Below are positions 21,449-31,887 of a stretch of DNA of 64,000 bases, piece by piece. Below the pieces are notes generated by a model. The model was not told where the DNA came from, searched no databases, and saw only the letters and a program-made list of their open reading frames with translations. Both the position numbers and the translations under genes were made by a program. The stretch lies in NCBI GenBank assembly GCA_030248215.1, contig JASANG010000916.1:62001-126000 (forward strand). Reading direction: 5' to 3'. Source of the DNA: Enoplolaimus lenunculus (Eukaryota > Nematoda > Enoplea > Enoplida > Thoracostomopsidae). Position 1 is the first letter of the stretch, and each line of letters starts with the position of its first letter.

Positions 21449-22846
21449 GTTTCAAGAAATATAAGAAGTTTTCAAAAGAGCTCCAACGTTAAACTCACTC
21501 TTAAGGGTACAGATTTCAAAAAACAAAACAATTCATTACTGAAACGGTTCGAACATCATGCATCAATTTTTGCAGCTGCCGGAAGCAGGCCTAGGTCCAT
21601 ATTTTCGCATAGCACCGATTACCAGTAGGATCCGCTATTTTTTTATTTAAAATTTAAAGAAGGTCTGGTGAATATTTGCATGGCTCAATTGTGTTTTTAG
21701 CTGAAAAGAAAGCACCTTTGAAATTTTTATACCTTAATATTTGTTTGCCGTTATTTTGATCACTATCCGTTTCCGTTATTTTACCAGGGCCGGATTAAGG
21801 TGGTGGGAGGCCCGCGGTCCATATGACCAGAAGGTCTGGGGCCCGTATGACTAGGAGGACCGGGCCCATCCGACTAGCATGCCCTTTTTAACCATAATTA
21901 TTTTATGCATCAGAGCTTAAAGTGATACATTTTAATGAAACAAATTGTACCATAAGTTCGAAACAAAATTTCGGTCCGGCGACTTTTTCAGATTTACACT
22001 TAGAGAAGTCACTTACGATTCCACCGAAGTCTAGACATTTTCTGAAATCCGAAAATGAACGGTGCGGGACCCCGTTTTTTTCTCTTTTATTACTTTTTCG
22101 ACCAGGCTATTTTCCAAAAATATGTTTGAACACACTCTTAAGGTGGCACGGAATCCACGATTCTACCGAATCTGACCCCGAATCCGAATCCATTGCTAAT
22201 TTGTAAAATCTGAATCCAAATCTTGCATGTTGCAAATTTCAAATATATCTATAATTTGTTTCAGAATATCAACGTAATGTCAGCAGCATAACTTGGAACG
22301 TTGGTATTAATATTTCAAGCTCGACCTCAGTCCTGAGATTTGCAACCTGTAATAAAAATATTGATTTGTATAACAATTTACTTGAATTTTATTGTTTAAA
22401 AAGGAAAAACATTGCCAAACACTGTTGGAATGCAACGGCACTCTTGGTCGAAAAGCGAAGTTCCGGTCCTGAATATAGCTAATTTGACTACACAACTTTT
22501 CATCGTAATACCATAAGTTTGGGATCACAAATGAAAGATGGTATAGGCTTAGCTGCCCAGACCCAACCTTGTAGAAACTAGAATGTTAAATTAAGCTGAA
22601 GAACTTTCTCATCATTTGGAAAATTATTTTGTACATCCTTTTATATAACCCTACCGAAAAACGAAATCAGTACTTTCCAAAAATCGCGTAGCGGTACAAT
22701 TTGCGTTAGAGTAAAAAACGTCAGCCGGCCCAAACAGGTCCGAAAGGAGTCCCCAATGGAATGTTTCATATGGTCTGAGCTCATGAGCAAGTTGCCCGTA
22801 TCAGTTATGCTCATTTTCATTTCCGTTGTTGTGGCCCATTTTACTA
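21449..22846. other. No gene seen
   Basis: A hAT-like start CAGGGCCGGATTAAGG occurs at 21786, without a matching right end. The rest is AT-rich with no recognisable coding sequence. Confidence 0.5.
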
Positions 22847-23160
22847 TAAAGGCCGTCCCAATTTCCCGGGACAGAAATATACCCAGAGTGCACACTTATG
22901 CGCTCCTGTTTACATATGCACAGGCAGATATATTTACGTAGGATATATACATACATATATATTATATATGTAATATATATCAACTGTCCCATTCATCCCG
23001 ACTGTCCCATCTGTTCCAACGGTCCCATCTGTCCAAACTGTCCCACTCTCATCTGGCCCAATTATATTTTTTGTATGTACTCCATGTACATTGCTGTCCT
23101 GGGAAAATGGGATGGGTACTCCTGGTACATTTCTGTCCCGTGAAAATGGGACGGCCTTTA
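22847..23160. mobile_element. Inverted-repeat MITE (TAAAGGCCGTCCCA ends)
   Basis: Left arm TAAAGGCCGTCCCAATTTCC and right arm AAAATGGGACGGCCTTTA are inverted over about 40 bp. Inside are an ATATATAT tract and a short tandem array of ACTGTCCCATCTGTTCC-like 17-mers (22981-23045). Confidence 0.75.
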
Positions 23161-23432
23161 GGGTAACATTGACCGTTATTTTTATCACTATCCGTTCCCG
23201 TTTCCGTTATTTTTACTATCTGGTACCCTAGGAAATAGCAAAAATTCAATTTAACAATAAATACTGCTCAGGTAAAATCACACATAATTTTTATTAACAT
23301 ATAACAAAACTGAAACAAAAATAAGTACTATAGTAGCACAGCGGATTCACATATAATCCAAGTTATGGTTGCAATCAGAATCCTACACATATCCTGAACT
23401 AAAAACTACTGATAACATAATTCTGTCATAGA

Positions 23433-23574
23433 CGCATGCATAGATCAGGAAAAGCTTAAGTTTCAGACAAATTTTTCCTTAGGCTTACGCTTAGGCTTAG
23501 GTATAGTAGTTTCCTTACACTTACGCTTAGGAATATGCTTATCTACCATTACGGCCCTGGTCTACTGCACACGG
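23433..23574. mobile_element. MITE-A copy, worn ends
   Basis: TTAGGCTTACGCTTAGGCTTAGG and AGGAATATGCTTATC lie in family order; the right end GGCCCTGGTCTACTG is altered. No clean target duplication. Confidence 0.65.
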
Positions 23575-23823
23575 GCTCTGACGTGAAAACACTAGCTGAC
23601 AAGCACTGCTCCACAGACAACTGGCATGATTTTGTCTTGTAGCAGAGTATAAACAGAAGTTGAAATTGAATCACGAAAGTCCGGGTGACCACATTTCATT
23701 TCAAAGTCCTCGTATATCATTACCTTATTGTGTCAAACAGAACTTAATGTCAATTTCGAATTTACCATACTAAATTTTGAAAACAAGTTAACAGACAAAA
23801 CACCTACAATCAGTTATCATATT

Positions 23824-23952
23824 TCATGCCACCAGTACGCACGCGCCGCCTGCTTTTTTAATTTTTTCTTCCGCTTTCTTACTAAAAAATTTCGCTTTGA
23901 TGATCAGCGGTTGTTTTGGCAACTTGCCTTTGCCGAGCACTTTATGATATCC
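23824..23952 (-). CDS. RPL27A: RPL27A exon 3
   Basis: 129 nt including TGA at 23826-23824; acceptor TGTTTTAG. It encodes [20 protein letters not shown] to the conserved end GACVLVA. Confidence 0.96.
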   Translation of the reverse strand, partial: GYHKVLGKGKLPKQPLIIKAKFFSKKAEEKIKKAGGACVLVA

Positions 23953-25974
23953 CTAAAACAATATAATAAGCACACAAAGCAGAACACGCGTATCAGAAAT
24001 CAACCTAATTCACCACCATAACTTTAAACGTTCCGAGCACGAGCGCCTAAGTCGACGCTAAATGCAGCGGACACATACATAAGTATTTATTAAGCAAAAT
24101 TTGCAGCGCTAGTTTTATATTTACAACTCGTTCGTGTATGCTTAGCGACCTAAACAGCCCACTCAAATACGATCGCCATATTAATAACAATTCTTGTAAA
24201 TTTTGCGCATTCATAATCTTGTGTTCCAATTCTATTTTACATCAGTCTATTGTGTGGATAATATTCAAATTTTGCCAAAATCACTATACATTTGATTGAA
24301 GTTTCAATGCATTTCGTTAACCAACGATACCAAAAGGTGTTATAGATTCGTAAAATCGTGCATGCAAGTATACATAAAGCAAAGCTTTGTGGCAGTCAAA
24401 AACAACTTTTCAACTTTTATAATCAATACTTCTGATCTGAGATCTGAATACCACCAGTTTAGTATGAAATAATGTCTCTTTCGTATTACCCTGTTTTGCC
24501 AAAAATGTTCCACTTTGTGTCCTTCAAAATTAATCTTTGCTCTTTCGTACTCGGCTAGCAAAACGAACGCACGAAAGTTGTGATGTCAAACATCTTTTAA
24601 TAAACGATTTATGTAACCCAGATTCTTCAGATGTGGTGGGGTGACTTTCCCAAAAACATAAGTTTTTCATTTATAGCAATTTATTAATGTTTAAGAAACA
24701 TGATTTAACGCAAGCAATAAAACCTAAGTTTTCACAATTTTGGTCAGTCGGATAATAATAGGTTTGAACAATTGCAAAAAAACATGGAATTTCGGAAATT
24801 AAAATTCAAAACCTAAAACAAAGCATATAATATCGCGCATTGCGCAAACTGCAAAATTTCTTTTGTTCTTCCACGCTATTCGTGCCGACTATTAAAGCAC
24901 AAAAACTTACCGCTTGCACACAATCAACAACCGGTGCCAGTTCTGATGGCTTATTTGCAACTTCCTGTTGTGCTTCGGGCAACAACGACCAAATCTTATC
25001 CAAATTTACTGTTGGACAAAATAAATGATTTCGGCGCAGATGAAAATTTCGCATGCCGACTTTTCCAAAATATCCAGGATGGTATTTGTCGAAATTGATA
25101 CGATGATGGTGTTGGCCACCAGCGTTACCTAAAAAGTGTAAACATAAACATATAACGATGTTCAATATGAATAATGGAGCAATGGATTCGTTACGCTTGA
25201 TAATAAAATACATAAAAATCCTTGTAGACGCTTTGAACGAGCAAAATATACGTACAAACTATACAATGCTCATACGGAATGCAACTTAACGTAGCCACTT
25301 TGAAAGCGCGAATAGGGAATAGAACCCTTCGAAGAGAACTTTTCGATCGCCGACCTATATTGCCTACCCAGTATTGAACGAAAGAAACGTTAAAACTGAA
25401 TGAATAGACTAAATAAAATACTCAGAACTCTTTCTTGAAATGTTAATACTACAATAGCGTAATTTTTATACGTACAGGAAGAGCGCCCACGTTTTTAGGC
25501 TATTGCAAAGGGATTTCCTAATATAACAACGTCAAGCTTCTGGCTGGTTACGCTCGCGAAGTTTTCTTTATAATTTTAACTTTTAAGGGCGGGTCTGAAG
25601 GATCTAACTATCAAATCACCCTTTCGAACCCCCATAAAACGTAAATTTTCACTGGAGCACATCAATATCAAAATTGGATCCAAGCGTTTTGCTGGCTTCG
25701 CTCGCGAATTTTTCAAAATCTAGTCTTTACTGTAACTCCTGGGCGCCATGATCCCGCTCAACTGAAAATCCTGGCTACGTACAAGCCTGCAAAGCGCCAG
25801 TCGGATTAGGATAGAGGTGTTACCACAAATACCACTGTGACCATCAGGTTTCGTTACACAGAGTAAAATTAACACACCTCGGCCACCAGGATGCTTTCTG
25901 TGTTTTCCAATCCGACCATGACCATGGCTGACATGTCCGCGCAGCTTCCTTGTTTTCTTTTTGCTTGTAGTCAT
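23824..25974 (-). CDS. RPL27A: Ribosomal protein L27A (uL15-type cytosolic large-subunit protein)
   Basis: Three exons join in phase: 25974-25878, 25128-24911, 23952-23824, giving 147 residues (human protein 148). The N-terminus reads [19 protein letters not shown] and continues [12 protein letters not shown], then [47 protein letters not shown], and ends GGACVLVA. These are near-invariant segments of eukaryotic L27A. It is a structural component of the 60S ribosomal subunit. The start is the only ATG giving the family N-terminus. Residues about 80-100 ([18 protein letters not shown]) are the variable loop. Introns are 749 and 958 bp. I looked for intronic box C/D snoRNAs and saw none convincing. 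Confidence 0.97.
24911..25128 (-). CDS. RPL27A: RPL27A exon 2
   Basis: 218 nt, acceptor TTTTTAG, donor CAAGCG|GTAAGT, phase 1 to 0. It encodes [10 protein letters not shown] through VVDCVQA. Confidence 0.96.
25878..25974 (-). CDS. RPL27A: RPL27A exon 1
   Basis: ATG at 25974-25972; 97 nt, ends in phase 1 at CCGAG|GTGTGT. It encodes the basic Gly/His-rich RNA-binding tail. Confidence 0.95.
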
Positions 25975-26016
25975 TGTGTATTTTTTATATAAATACAATT
26001 CTTTTAAAAGTGTGCG

Positions 26017-26026
26017 CTTATATATA
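26017..26026 (-). promoter_or_regulatory. Possible TATA box of RPL27A
   Basis: TATATATAAG on the minus strand lies 43-52 nt upstream of the ATG, followed by the pyrimidine-containing stretch CACACTTTT. This would give a very short 5' leader. AT-rich context makes chance occurrence plausible. Confidence 0.3.
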
Positions 26027-26552
26027 CGCCTATAAACTTAAAAACCAACATTACTAAAATACTGATAAGCCGTCGGCTACGTAACAAGACAGAAAACCTG
26101 GTGTATGCATATATATGTGTGAACTTAGGTATGTACTGTTATTTTTATGGGGATGATCACCTTAGTTTTAGGATACGACCCGCCGGCTTGGGCGAGCTTA
26201 TTCAAACTGAGACGGACGGAAGGTGTCGGGAATCTCCTGTAAGTTCAACCGACCCGTAAATTTCAAACTCGCTAATACGAGCGTTTCTTGACACGAAACG
26301 AGTAACACACGAGTAGTACACTAGCAATAAAACAAGTAGAGACTCGGAGGATTACTCCACGGACACGGATCTGAGTAGATACGTGGCCGGATCGATAAAG
26401 TCAATTTAGACGCTCGAATCCCGAAAAGTCTAATTAATTGTAAGAAAACCGAAATTTATGATAAAAGACTAGAAAACTTGATAACTTTAGAAAAACGCAA
26501 TATTCCTAGAGATCCAAACTATCAAAACTGATCCTCTGGCTGGCTACCGATC

Positions 26553-26601
26553 CCAGGTATTTAAATATGCAATTACTCTAATTTGCATATTCGATACCTG
26601 G
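26553..26601. repeat. Imperfect hairpin (CCAGGTAT...ATACCTGG)
   Basis: The arms CCAGGTAT-TTAA-ATATGCAA and TTGCATAT-TCG-ATACCTGG pair except for a short internal bulge, around a loop of about 8 nt. Confidence 0.6.
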
Positions 26602-27561
26602 CCGAAACAAGTTTACGCCTCCGCGTAAACAATACGACATGTTCCGAATAACAAGCGCATTCCACGCTAATACATCGGTCTCGGATCGGGAACCATTCCT
26701 TACGGAAAGGGTACGTTGTCCAACAGGTGTCTCCCTTTCCCATTTCCGACTGAATCCTATGCGCTCTTTACGTTTTTCTGACAAATAAGTCCCATTTCAA
26801 GTATTTTGCCAGTTCTGTTTAATGATATTTGGCATAATGTTCTATTCGTCTGTTTCTACGTTTTCTAATCTCAAATCCCATTTCTGCCTAATTTATATGT
26901 GCGCATTCGATTCAACTCTTCATTTCTGCCAGTTTTCACGCTAGATATATAATGCATTCATTTCAGTCGTGTTCACTATTACCTTGCTTTGGGTATTCAG
27001 GCAGTTTGATTTTATGATTAGCTTCTGACGCAATAGAGATAACATGGTGATGTGCCTTTAGCAAAAATTTAGCATAAACGGTTATATTTATAATGAGAAC
27101 AGTACATTTCAATTCACCTCTTCAAATCTAAATACAAGAGGCATAAGAGGCTTCATGATCACACGCACTTTTGGCGTTAATTTTCTGAATTGAGAAAACA
27201 TTGTGTGTGTGATTTTAATAACTTTGTGATTTAATGTGCAATAACTGGTCACAATTTTTGTCATTAGTAGCATAACCTGTGTATAACAGATTTCTTTCAG
27301 ATTTCACATTTCGATTGCTATTACATTTGTTCAGACATATGGTCTTCAATCAAAAGAATCAAAACTTACTAGCGTCAAAAGTATTATAACCGTCCTCTGA
27401 AATTTTTTCTTCCGTGTTTCATATGTCCGGATCGGTCGAGTATTCCTATATTGACCATTCCACACTAATTTAGTTAAATCACACACGGCAACATTTGAAC
27501 TCGGCTATATATTTCGCGCAAACAGTCAGATAGGCTGACCAAGAAATCTACAACTGAAAGC

Positions 27562-27715
27562 GAGCGAAACGTTTGCGGAGATTCGATTCTTTATCACAGA
27601 AGCAGGCGTATGTAACACTTCCAGATATTTCTTTTATTCGAGCGAAACGTTTGTGAAGATTAGATTCTGTATCACAACCGCAGGCGTATGTAACACTTCC
27701 AGGAATTTCTTACAT
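27562..27715. repeat. Two-copy 78-bp tandem repeat
   Basis: GAGCGAAACGTTTG starts both copies (27562, 27640) and GCAGGCGTATGTAACACTTCC is identical in each. About ten substitutions separate them. Confidence 0.8.
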
Positions 27716-28040
27716 AAACTATTTTAATAACTGTTTAGGGCAACAAAACCTACTAGCTATGTAAATTTTTATACATATGTATTTGCGCAAAGGCTCTTCG
27801 CATTAAATTAAACATTACTTTGATAACTATCCGTTTGCATTCTTTTTATGATCCGTTAGTTACATTTTGTCATTTTTACAATGTTTATTTTAAAGTGTTT
27901 ATCTGTAGTATTTCAAAATTGAGATTTAATTTTCAAGGCATCAGTGATTTTTGAAAATATTTTAAACGTAATCTAAATTGACTGCAAACCGATGTATTTT
28001 AGCTGCGATTGATGTCAGTGTGTGACCAAGCTAAAATTAA

Positions 28041-28195
28041 GCCGTAGCCAACGGGGGGAACAGGTGTGCTCAACCCCCTCGAAAAATTTTGCTCCCATAT
28101 AAAATTTGTAACCTTGCTTGTAAAATCATCAAAAACCCTTGTATGCCACCTGAAAAATGGTTAGCCTCTCTATCAAAGTGATCCAGCTACGAGAT
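28041..28195. repeat. CGTAGCC...GGCTAC family copy
   Basis: CCGTAGCCAACGGGGGG and AGCTACGAGATGGCTAC bound sequence with AAAAATTTTGCTCCC and TTGTAACCTTGCTTG, which recur at 58440-58510. Confidence 0.6.
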
Positions 28196-28839
28196 GGCTA
28201 CACTGCTTAAATATCTTTAATTCTTGATAAACGTGTTGATATATGAAAGTTCTGTATCTTAAGGTTGCTTCATAGTGTAATCTTGTAAAACGGATCACCT
28301 GCTAGAGAAATCATATCTGCCCCAACGGATGAAAATGTATTGATGCGATCTCTACTGTTTCTGCGACTGAATTTGCTAACTTCATCAATATTTACCTAAT
28401 CTAGTTGTTTTACCTGTTTTTGCGAGGAATTCGGCAACCAGAACATTGAACATTGAATCAGTTTACGAACAAAGTTTCCGACAGGACAGCAGTGGTCGAA
28501 GCATTTTTACTTTTTCTAATATATCCTGCCAAAACAAGACTATTCTGTTACCATTTTGCGCAGAAGTTGAGCATCTTGTGAACAGCAATCGACCCAGTCT
28601 TTCGAGCATAAACTGAGAACAGAACCGGCGCAGACAGGGGTATGGCTCACTCGAAACTCCAGGGTTGAGGGTCCCTATAACGCAGAGGTGGAACACGATG
28701 GTTTATCTGAGGTTGTCCCAGCTTGTGCTCGTGTTTGATAGCTGTGAGAACAAGGGGTATAACAGTGGCTGCTCCGGGCCTGACAGAAAAGCGCCATCAA
28801 TGCGATAAGTACACTGTACACTGCAAGAAATGGTGTCCA

Positions 28840-29060
28840 GTTGACTCTTTTCGAGGGCTTTTCCGGACTGTAAGCATGTGAGACATTTTTGTCCGTTTAT
28901 GTGAACATGCAATATAGTGCAGTAAGATCGCTAGTACGAAACCAGCCGTAACCCGCTTCTCCAGCTGCTTTAGTGAAAGGGTCTGACATCCCGGTTCCTA
29001 CCGAGATTGACATGGTGACTACTCCGTGAAGGAAATGGTAAACTGCCGCGATATGAACAC
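28840..29060 (+). repeat. SINE-like repeat, copy 1 (head truncated)
   Basis: AACCCGCTTCTCCAGCTGCTTTAG and GGTCTGACATCCCGGTTCC match the copy after the tRNA-like head at 29249. AAGCATGTGAGACAT and GTGAACATGCAATATA also recur in copy 2 (29122-29175). Confidence 0.6.
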
Positions 29061-29248
29061 GGTATTTAGTCGAAAATAGGATGGACGGTCATAGGACGAC
29101 CTTGTTAATACAAGGGCATGTAAGCATGTGAGACATGCTTGTCTAATATGTGAACATGCAATATAATGCAGTGCATTGTATATATGCTAGCTGGCAGCAT
29201 ACGGTCGACACATATATTCGACGAAAAACGCAGTTGGAGAGGCTGCCT

Positions 29249-29375
29249 GCGTGGCGCAGTGGTAACAGCGTCTGCCTGAAACTTAGACGGTCGCTAGTTC
29301 GCAATCACCCGTAAACCCGCTTCTACAGCTGCTTAGTGAAAAGGTCTGATGTCCCGGTTTCTACCTAGACTGACA
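29249..29375 (+). repeat. tRNA-derived SINE-like repeat, copy 2
   Basis: The A-box-like TGGCGCAGTGG (29252-29262) and B-box-like GTTCGCAATC (29297-29306) have tRNA-like spacing. The tail AAACCCGCTTCTACAGCTGC matches copy 1. The tRNA fold is imperfect, so this is a tRNA-derived repeat rather than a tRNA gene. Confidence 0.65.
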
Positions 29376-29381
29376 CGGACT

Positions 29382-29515
29382 ACACAAACTGAGTCAAATT
29401 CGATGCATTGAGCGACACATTGAGTCAAATTGGACTATGGCAGAGTCGCATTTTGACTCTAGTAGTAGGTGAAAAACCTATTTCGAAGAAAAATTCTCAT
29501 CATTTTTCAAAAACA
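29382..29515. mobile_element. Partial CACTG-family MITE
   Basis: It holds GGACTACACAAACTGAGTC, several GAGTCAAATT motifs and CCTATTTCGAAGAAAAATTC in family order. The outer ends are missing. See 31005 for the complete copy. Confidence 0.65.
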
Positions 29516-29574
29516 GGCCACACCACAATAGCTCTCAATTTTGACTATGGCAGCTGATAACTCCATGGCCAAAT

Positions 29575-30095
29575 TTGTATTTTTAAAAAATTTTTTAAGG
29601 TCCGAGGTCCCGGCCCATTCTTCACCGGGTTTTGACGTAGTTCTGTTGGGATGTGGAACCCCCACCCCCCCCCCCAACCTTGGAACCCAAAATTTTTTGT
29701 CATGTTTGAAAAATTATATATCATTCGTTGCAGCTTGCAGAACTGAGTCCAGTGTTGTTAATTTTTTGTAATCAGAAAATTGGTTAACGAGTTACAGTCA
29801 AATAACTGATTGGGCGCGATGCCAACGTTTTGTGTCGGCGCCAAATCAGTTATTGGACCATAATTCGTGAACCAATCGTCTGATAGCAAAAAATGTAACA
29901 CCGTTGAACTCAGTTCCGCAAGCTGCATTTTTTGGGTCCAAAGGCGGGACCTTGGGACCTAAAAATCGTTTTCAAAAATTCAAATTTGGGAGGAAAATGA
30001 TCGGGGCAAATCAGGAGAAGATCAAATATGCAAAAATTTTCAAGATTCGACCACTTTTGGGCAAACGCGGGCTGGGGGCATAACCGAAAAGACCC
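29575..30095. repeat. Repeat family H (GGTCCGAGGTCCC / ACCTTGGGACC)
   Basis: It shares GGTCC(C)GAGGTCC, ATTATATATCATTCG, GCTTGCAGAACTGAGTC, GACCTTGGGACCT and the end CAAACGCGGGCTGG with 62600-62895. Arms are partly inverted. No coding sequence. Confidence 0.65.
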
Positions 30096-30238
30096 ATTCT
30101 TTGAGCTGAAAAATTAGGTATAAGATAAAACCCTTACAGTTTTATCACAGAAAATTTGTTGATGGTGGGCCGGACAACCCCACCAACTCTGTGTCTACTA
30201 GCCATCTTTGAATCAAATTTCATGAACTATTGCATGTT

Positions 30239-30507
30239 TTAACCCTTTCTCACATTGAGTTGCCTATAGGCAACTCAGCGCAGTGTATATACGGTAAATA
30301 ATATATATCGCACCGTGTTTAACAATTGCAACACGTATACATAGTACTAAATCACCACAAGACGTGAGAGCCCCTCAGGCTCGAGCGTTAAGCTCCTATA
30401 GCTGAGTGGTGATGGTATACGCCTCCCACTCCAGTCAGTGGAGTTCGAATCCTACATAAAAGTAGGTCTCAGGGGAAATAGAAAATATTCATGTGAGAAA
30501 GGGTTAA
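30239..30507 (+). mobile_element. TTAA-flanked (piggyBac-type) MITE carrying a tRNA-like unit
   Basis: TTAA-CCCTTTCTCACAT on the left and ATGTGAGAAAGGG-TTAA on the right give 13-bp perfect inverted ends inside TTAA, as in piggyBac elements. A perfect palindrome (TGAGTTGCCTA and complement) follows at 30256-30277. At 30393-30455 there is a tRNA-like stretch: A-box-like TAGCTGAGTGG (30399-30409) and B box GTTCGAATCC (30443-30452). An inverted second copy lies at 45443-45716. Confidence 0.88.
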
Positions 30508-31004
30508 GTTTCCATATTTGTTTGCTTGAAAACGTAGCTGACAACACGTGCGATAGCTATTTGAGAACATGATTTCAGTGTAATTCGCAATAGAATTTGG
30601 AAATTGTTTCACCTCAAAATACTTTTGAAATGTCATTGCGTATTGCAGATCGCAGTTGCAAAATTTAGCAATAGATTTTACTGAAAATACATTAAAGTGA
30701 AGTAAATAACAAAATGGCTACAAACGATTGTGTCAAAAATTAAGCTTTTTACGAAATGGACCTTATTCAAATGGTCCAACGCTTCTTTCAGCAGCATAAA
30801 ACGAGAACCAAAAGATCATCATTTGCCTTTGCGAACCAAATTCTATACGTCAATTCGGTTTAGTAGTATTTTGCATTTTTGACACAATTCCTAATGTACT
30901 CAACGCATTTAAAAAGTTTGCAATGTTTTAAATAACAAAATGCTGTTTGCTTCACACTTTAGCTTTCGTTTAACTCCCATAAAGGCATGTTTTTTCCAAT
31001 CATT

Positions 31005-31214
31005 CACTGCAAAAAATGGTAAGTCAAATTCACTTTCTCTGAAATAGGCTCGACGGGATTACACAAACTGAGTCAAATTCGACTCCGACAGAGTCAAGTT
31101 CAACTCAGTAAAGTCGCATGTTTGACTCTGGCGGAGTCGAATTTCAGTCAGTTTGTGTAGTCCCGTAAAGCTTATTTCGGAGAGAATCAATTTGACTCAC
31201 CATTCTTTACAGTG
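31005..31214. mobile_element. CACTG-ended palindromic MITE
   Basis: A 210-bp element beginning CACTGCAAAAAATGGTAAGTC and ending GACTCACCATTCTTTACAGTG. Almost the whole length folds back, with inverted GAGTCAAATTCGACTC blocks. CACTG ends and possible 3-bp flanks (ATT/TTT) would suit CACTA-type elements, but this is weak. Confidence 0.82.
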
Positions 31215-31489
31215 TTTAACTGTAAAGTTTTAACTTTTAAATAAACAATTAAGTTTAAGCTATAAACGCAAGCGTATAAATGGCAACTGTAGATAGTTCG
31301 CAATTCTTGTGAAGTGGATTTCAAGAAACTAAATTTCAAATTTGCTATTCCATTGTTTGGGACGTTTTTACTTGTATCGAAGAATCGAATTTTCCATAAA
31401 CTAAGATTGCACCGTTGTGATTAGGGGATGTCATGAGAAGCCAAAATATGCAAAAAACATTTAAATTCAAAAATACAAGCATTTAAGAG

Positions 31490-31652
31490 TTTTCACACGT
31501 CTCTTCGCTGTATCGAATCCTTATCGTCTAATTGAGTGCTAAAAATCACGAAATCACACCATTGGAAAAATCACGTCGTCACATCGTGTGAAAATGATGC
31601 GATCACCTCTTGGGAAAATCACGTGATCACACCGTGGGAAACGACGTACATC
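31490..31652. repeat. Local duplications at the 3' end of the Shroom-like gene
   Basis: About 25-bp degenerate units (AAATCACG...TCACAC...TGGGAA) repeat four times at 31545-31652 and include the stop codon. Position 31490-31532 duplicates 31658-31702, the last ASD2 codons, with small indels. Confidence 0.75.
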
Positions 31653-31887
31653 GTAACATTTTCACACGCTCTTCGCCGTATCGAATTTTATCATCCAACC
31701 GCCCGGTGTCAATCAGGATTCGTTCACGTGCTTGCATATAATCGCAATAACTCAACACTTCAGCGTTTCCCAGCCGCTCGTTCAAAAACGACACCACTGA
31801 TTTCGATTTGGATTCAATTGCTAATTTCAACGCTTGTGCGTCTTCCATTTCGGTTGTCAATCGCTGTTTGCGTTCGAGAAATGATTG
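31627..31887 (-). CDS. Shroom-like terminal exon, second half of ASD2
   Basis: Acceptor TTTTGACAG, phase 0, 86 codons and TGA at 31629-31627. It encodes the conserved ASD2 C-terminal helices. The last residues CTSFPTV come from a local tandem repeat rather than family sequence. Confidence 0.88.
   Translation of the reverse strand, partial: QSFLERKQRLTTEMEDAQALKLAIESKSKSVVSFLNERLGNAEVLSYCDYMQARERILIDTGRLDDKIRYGEERVKMLRCTSFPTV

Larger units (their letters stand above)
25975..28030. other. Intergenic, RPL27A to Shroom-like gene
   Basis: No gene recognised. It contains the hairpin at 26553-26601 and the 78-bp duplication at 27562-27715; otherwise unique AT-rich sequence. Confidence 0.55.

Noticed and set aside
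23953-24910. snoRNA in an RPL27A intron
   Set aside because: I looked for box C/D pairs in transcript orientation and found none convincing; box H/ACA was not decidable by eye.
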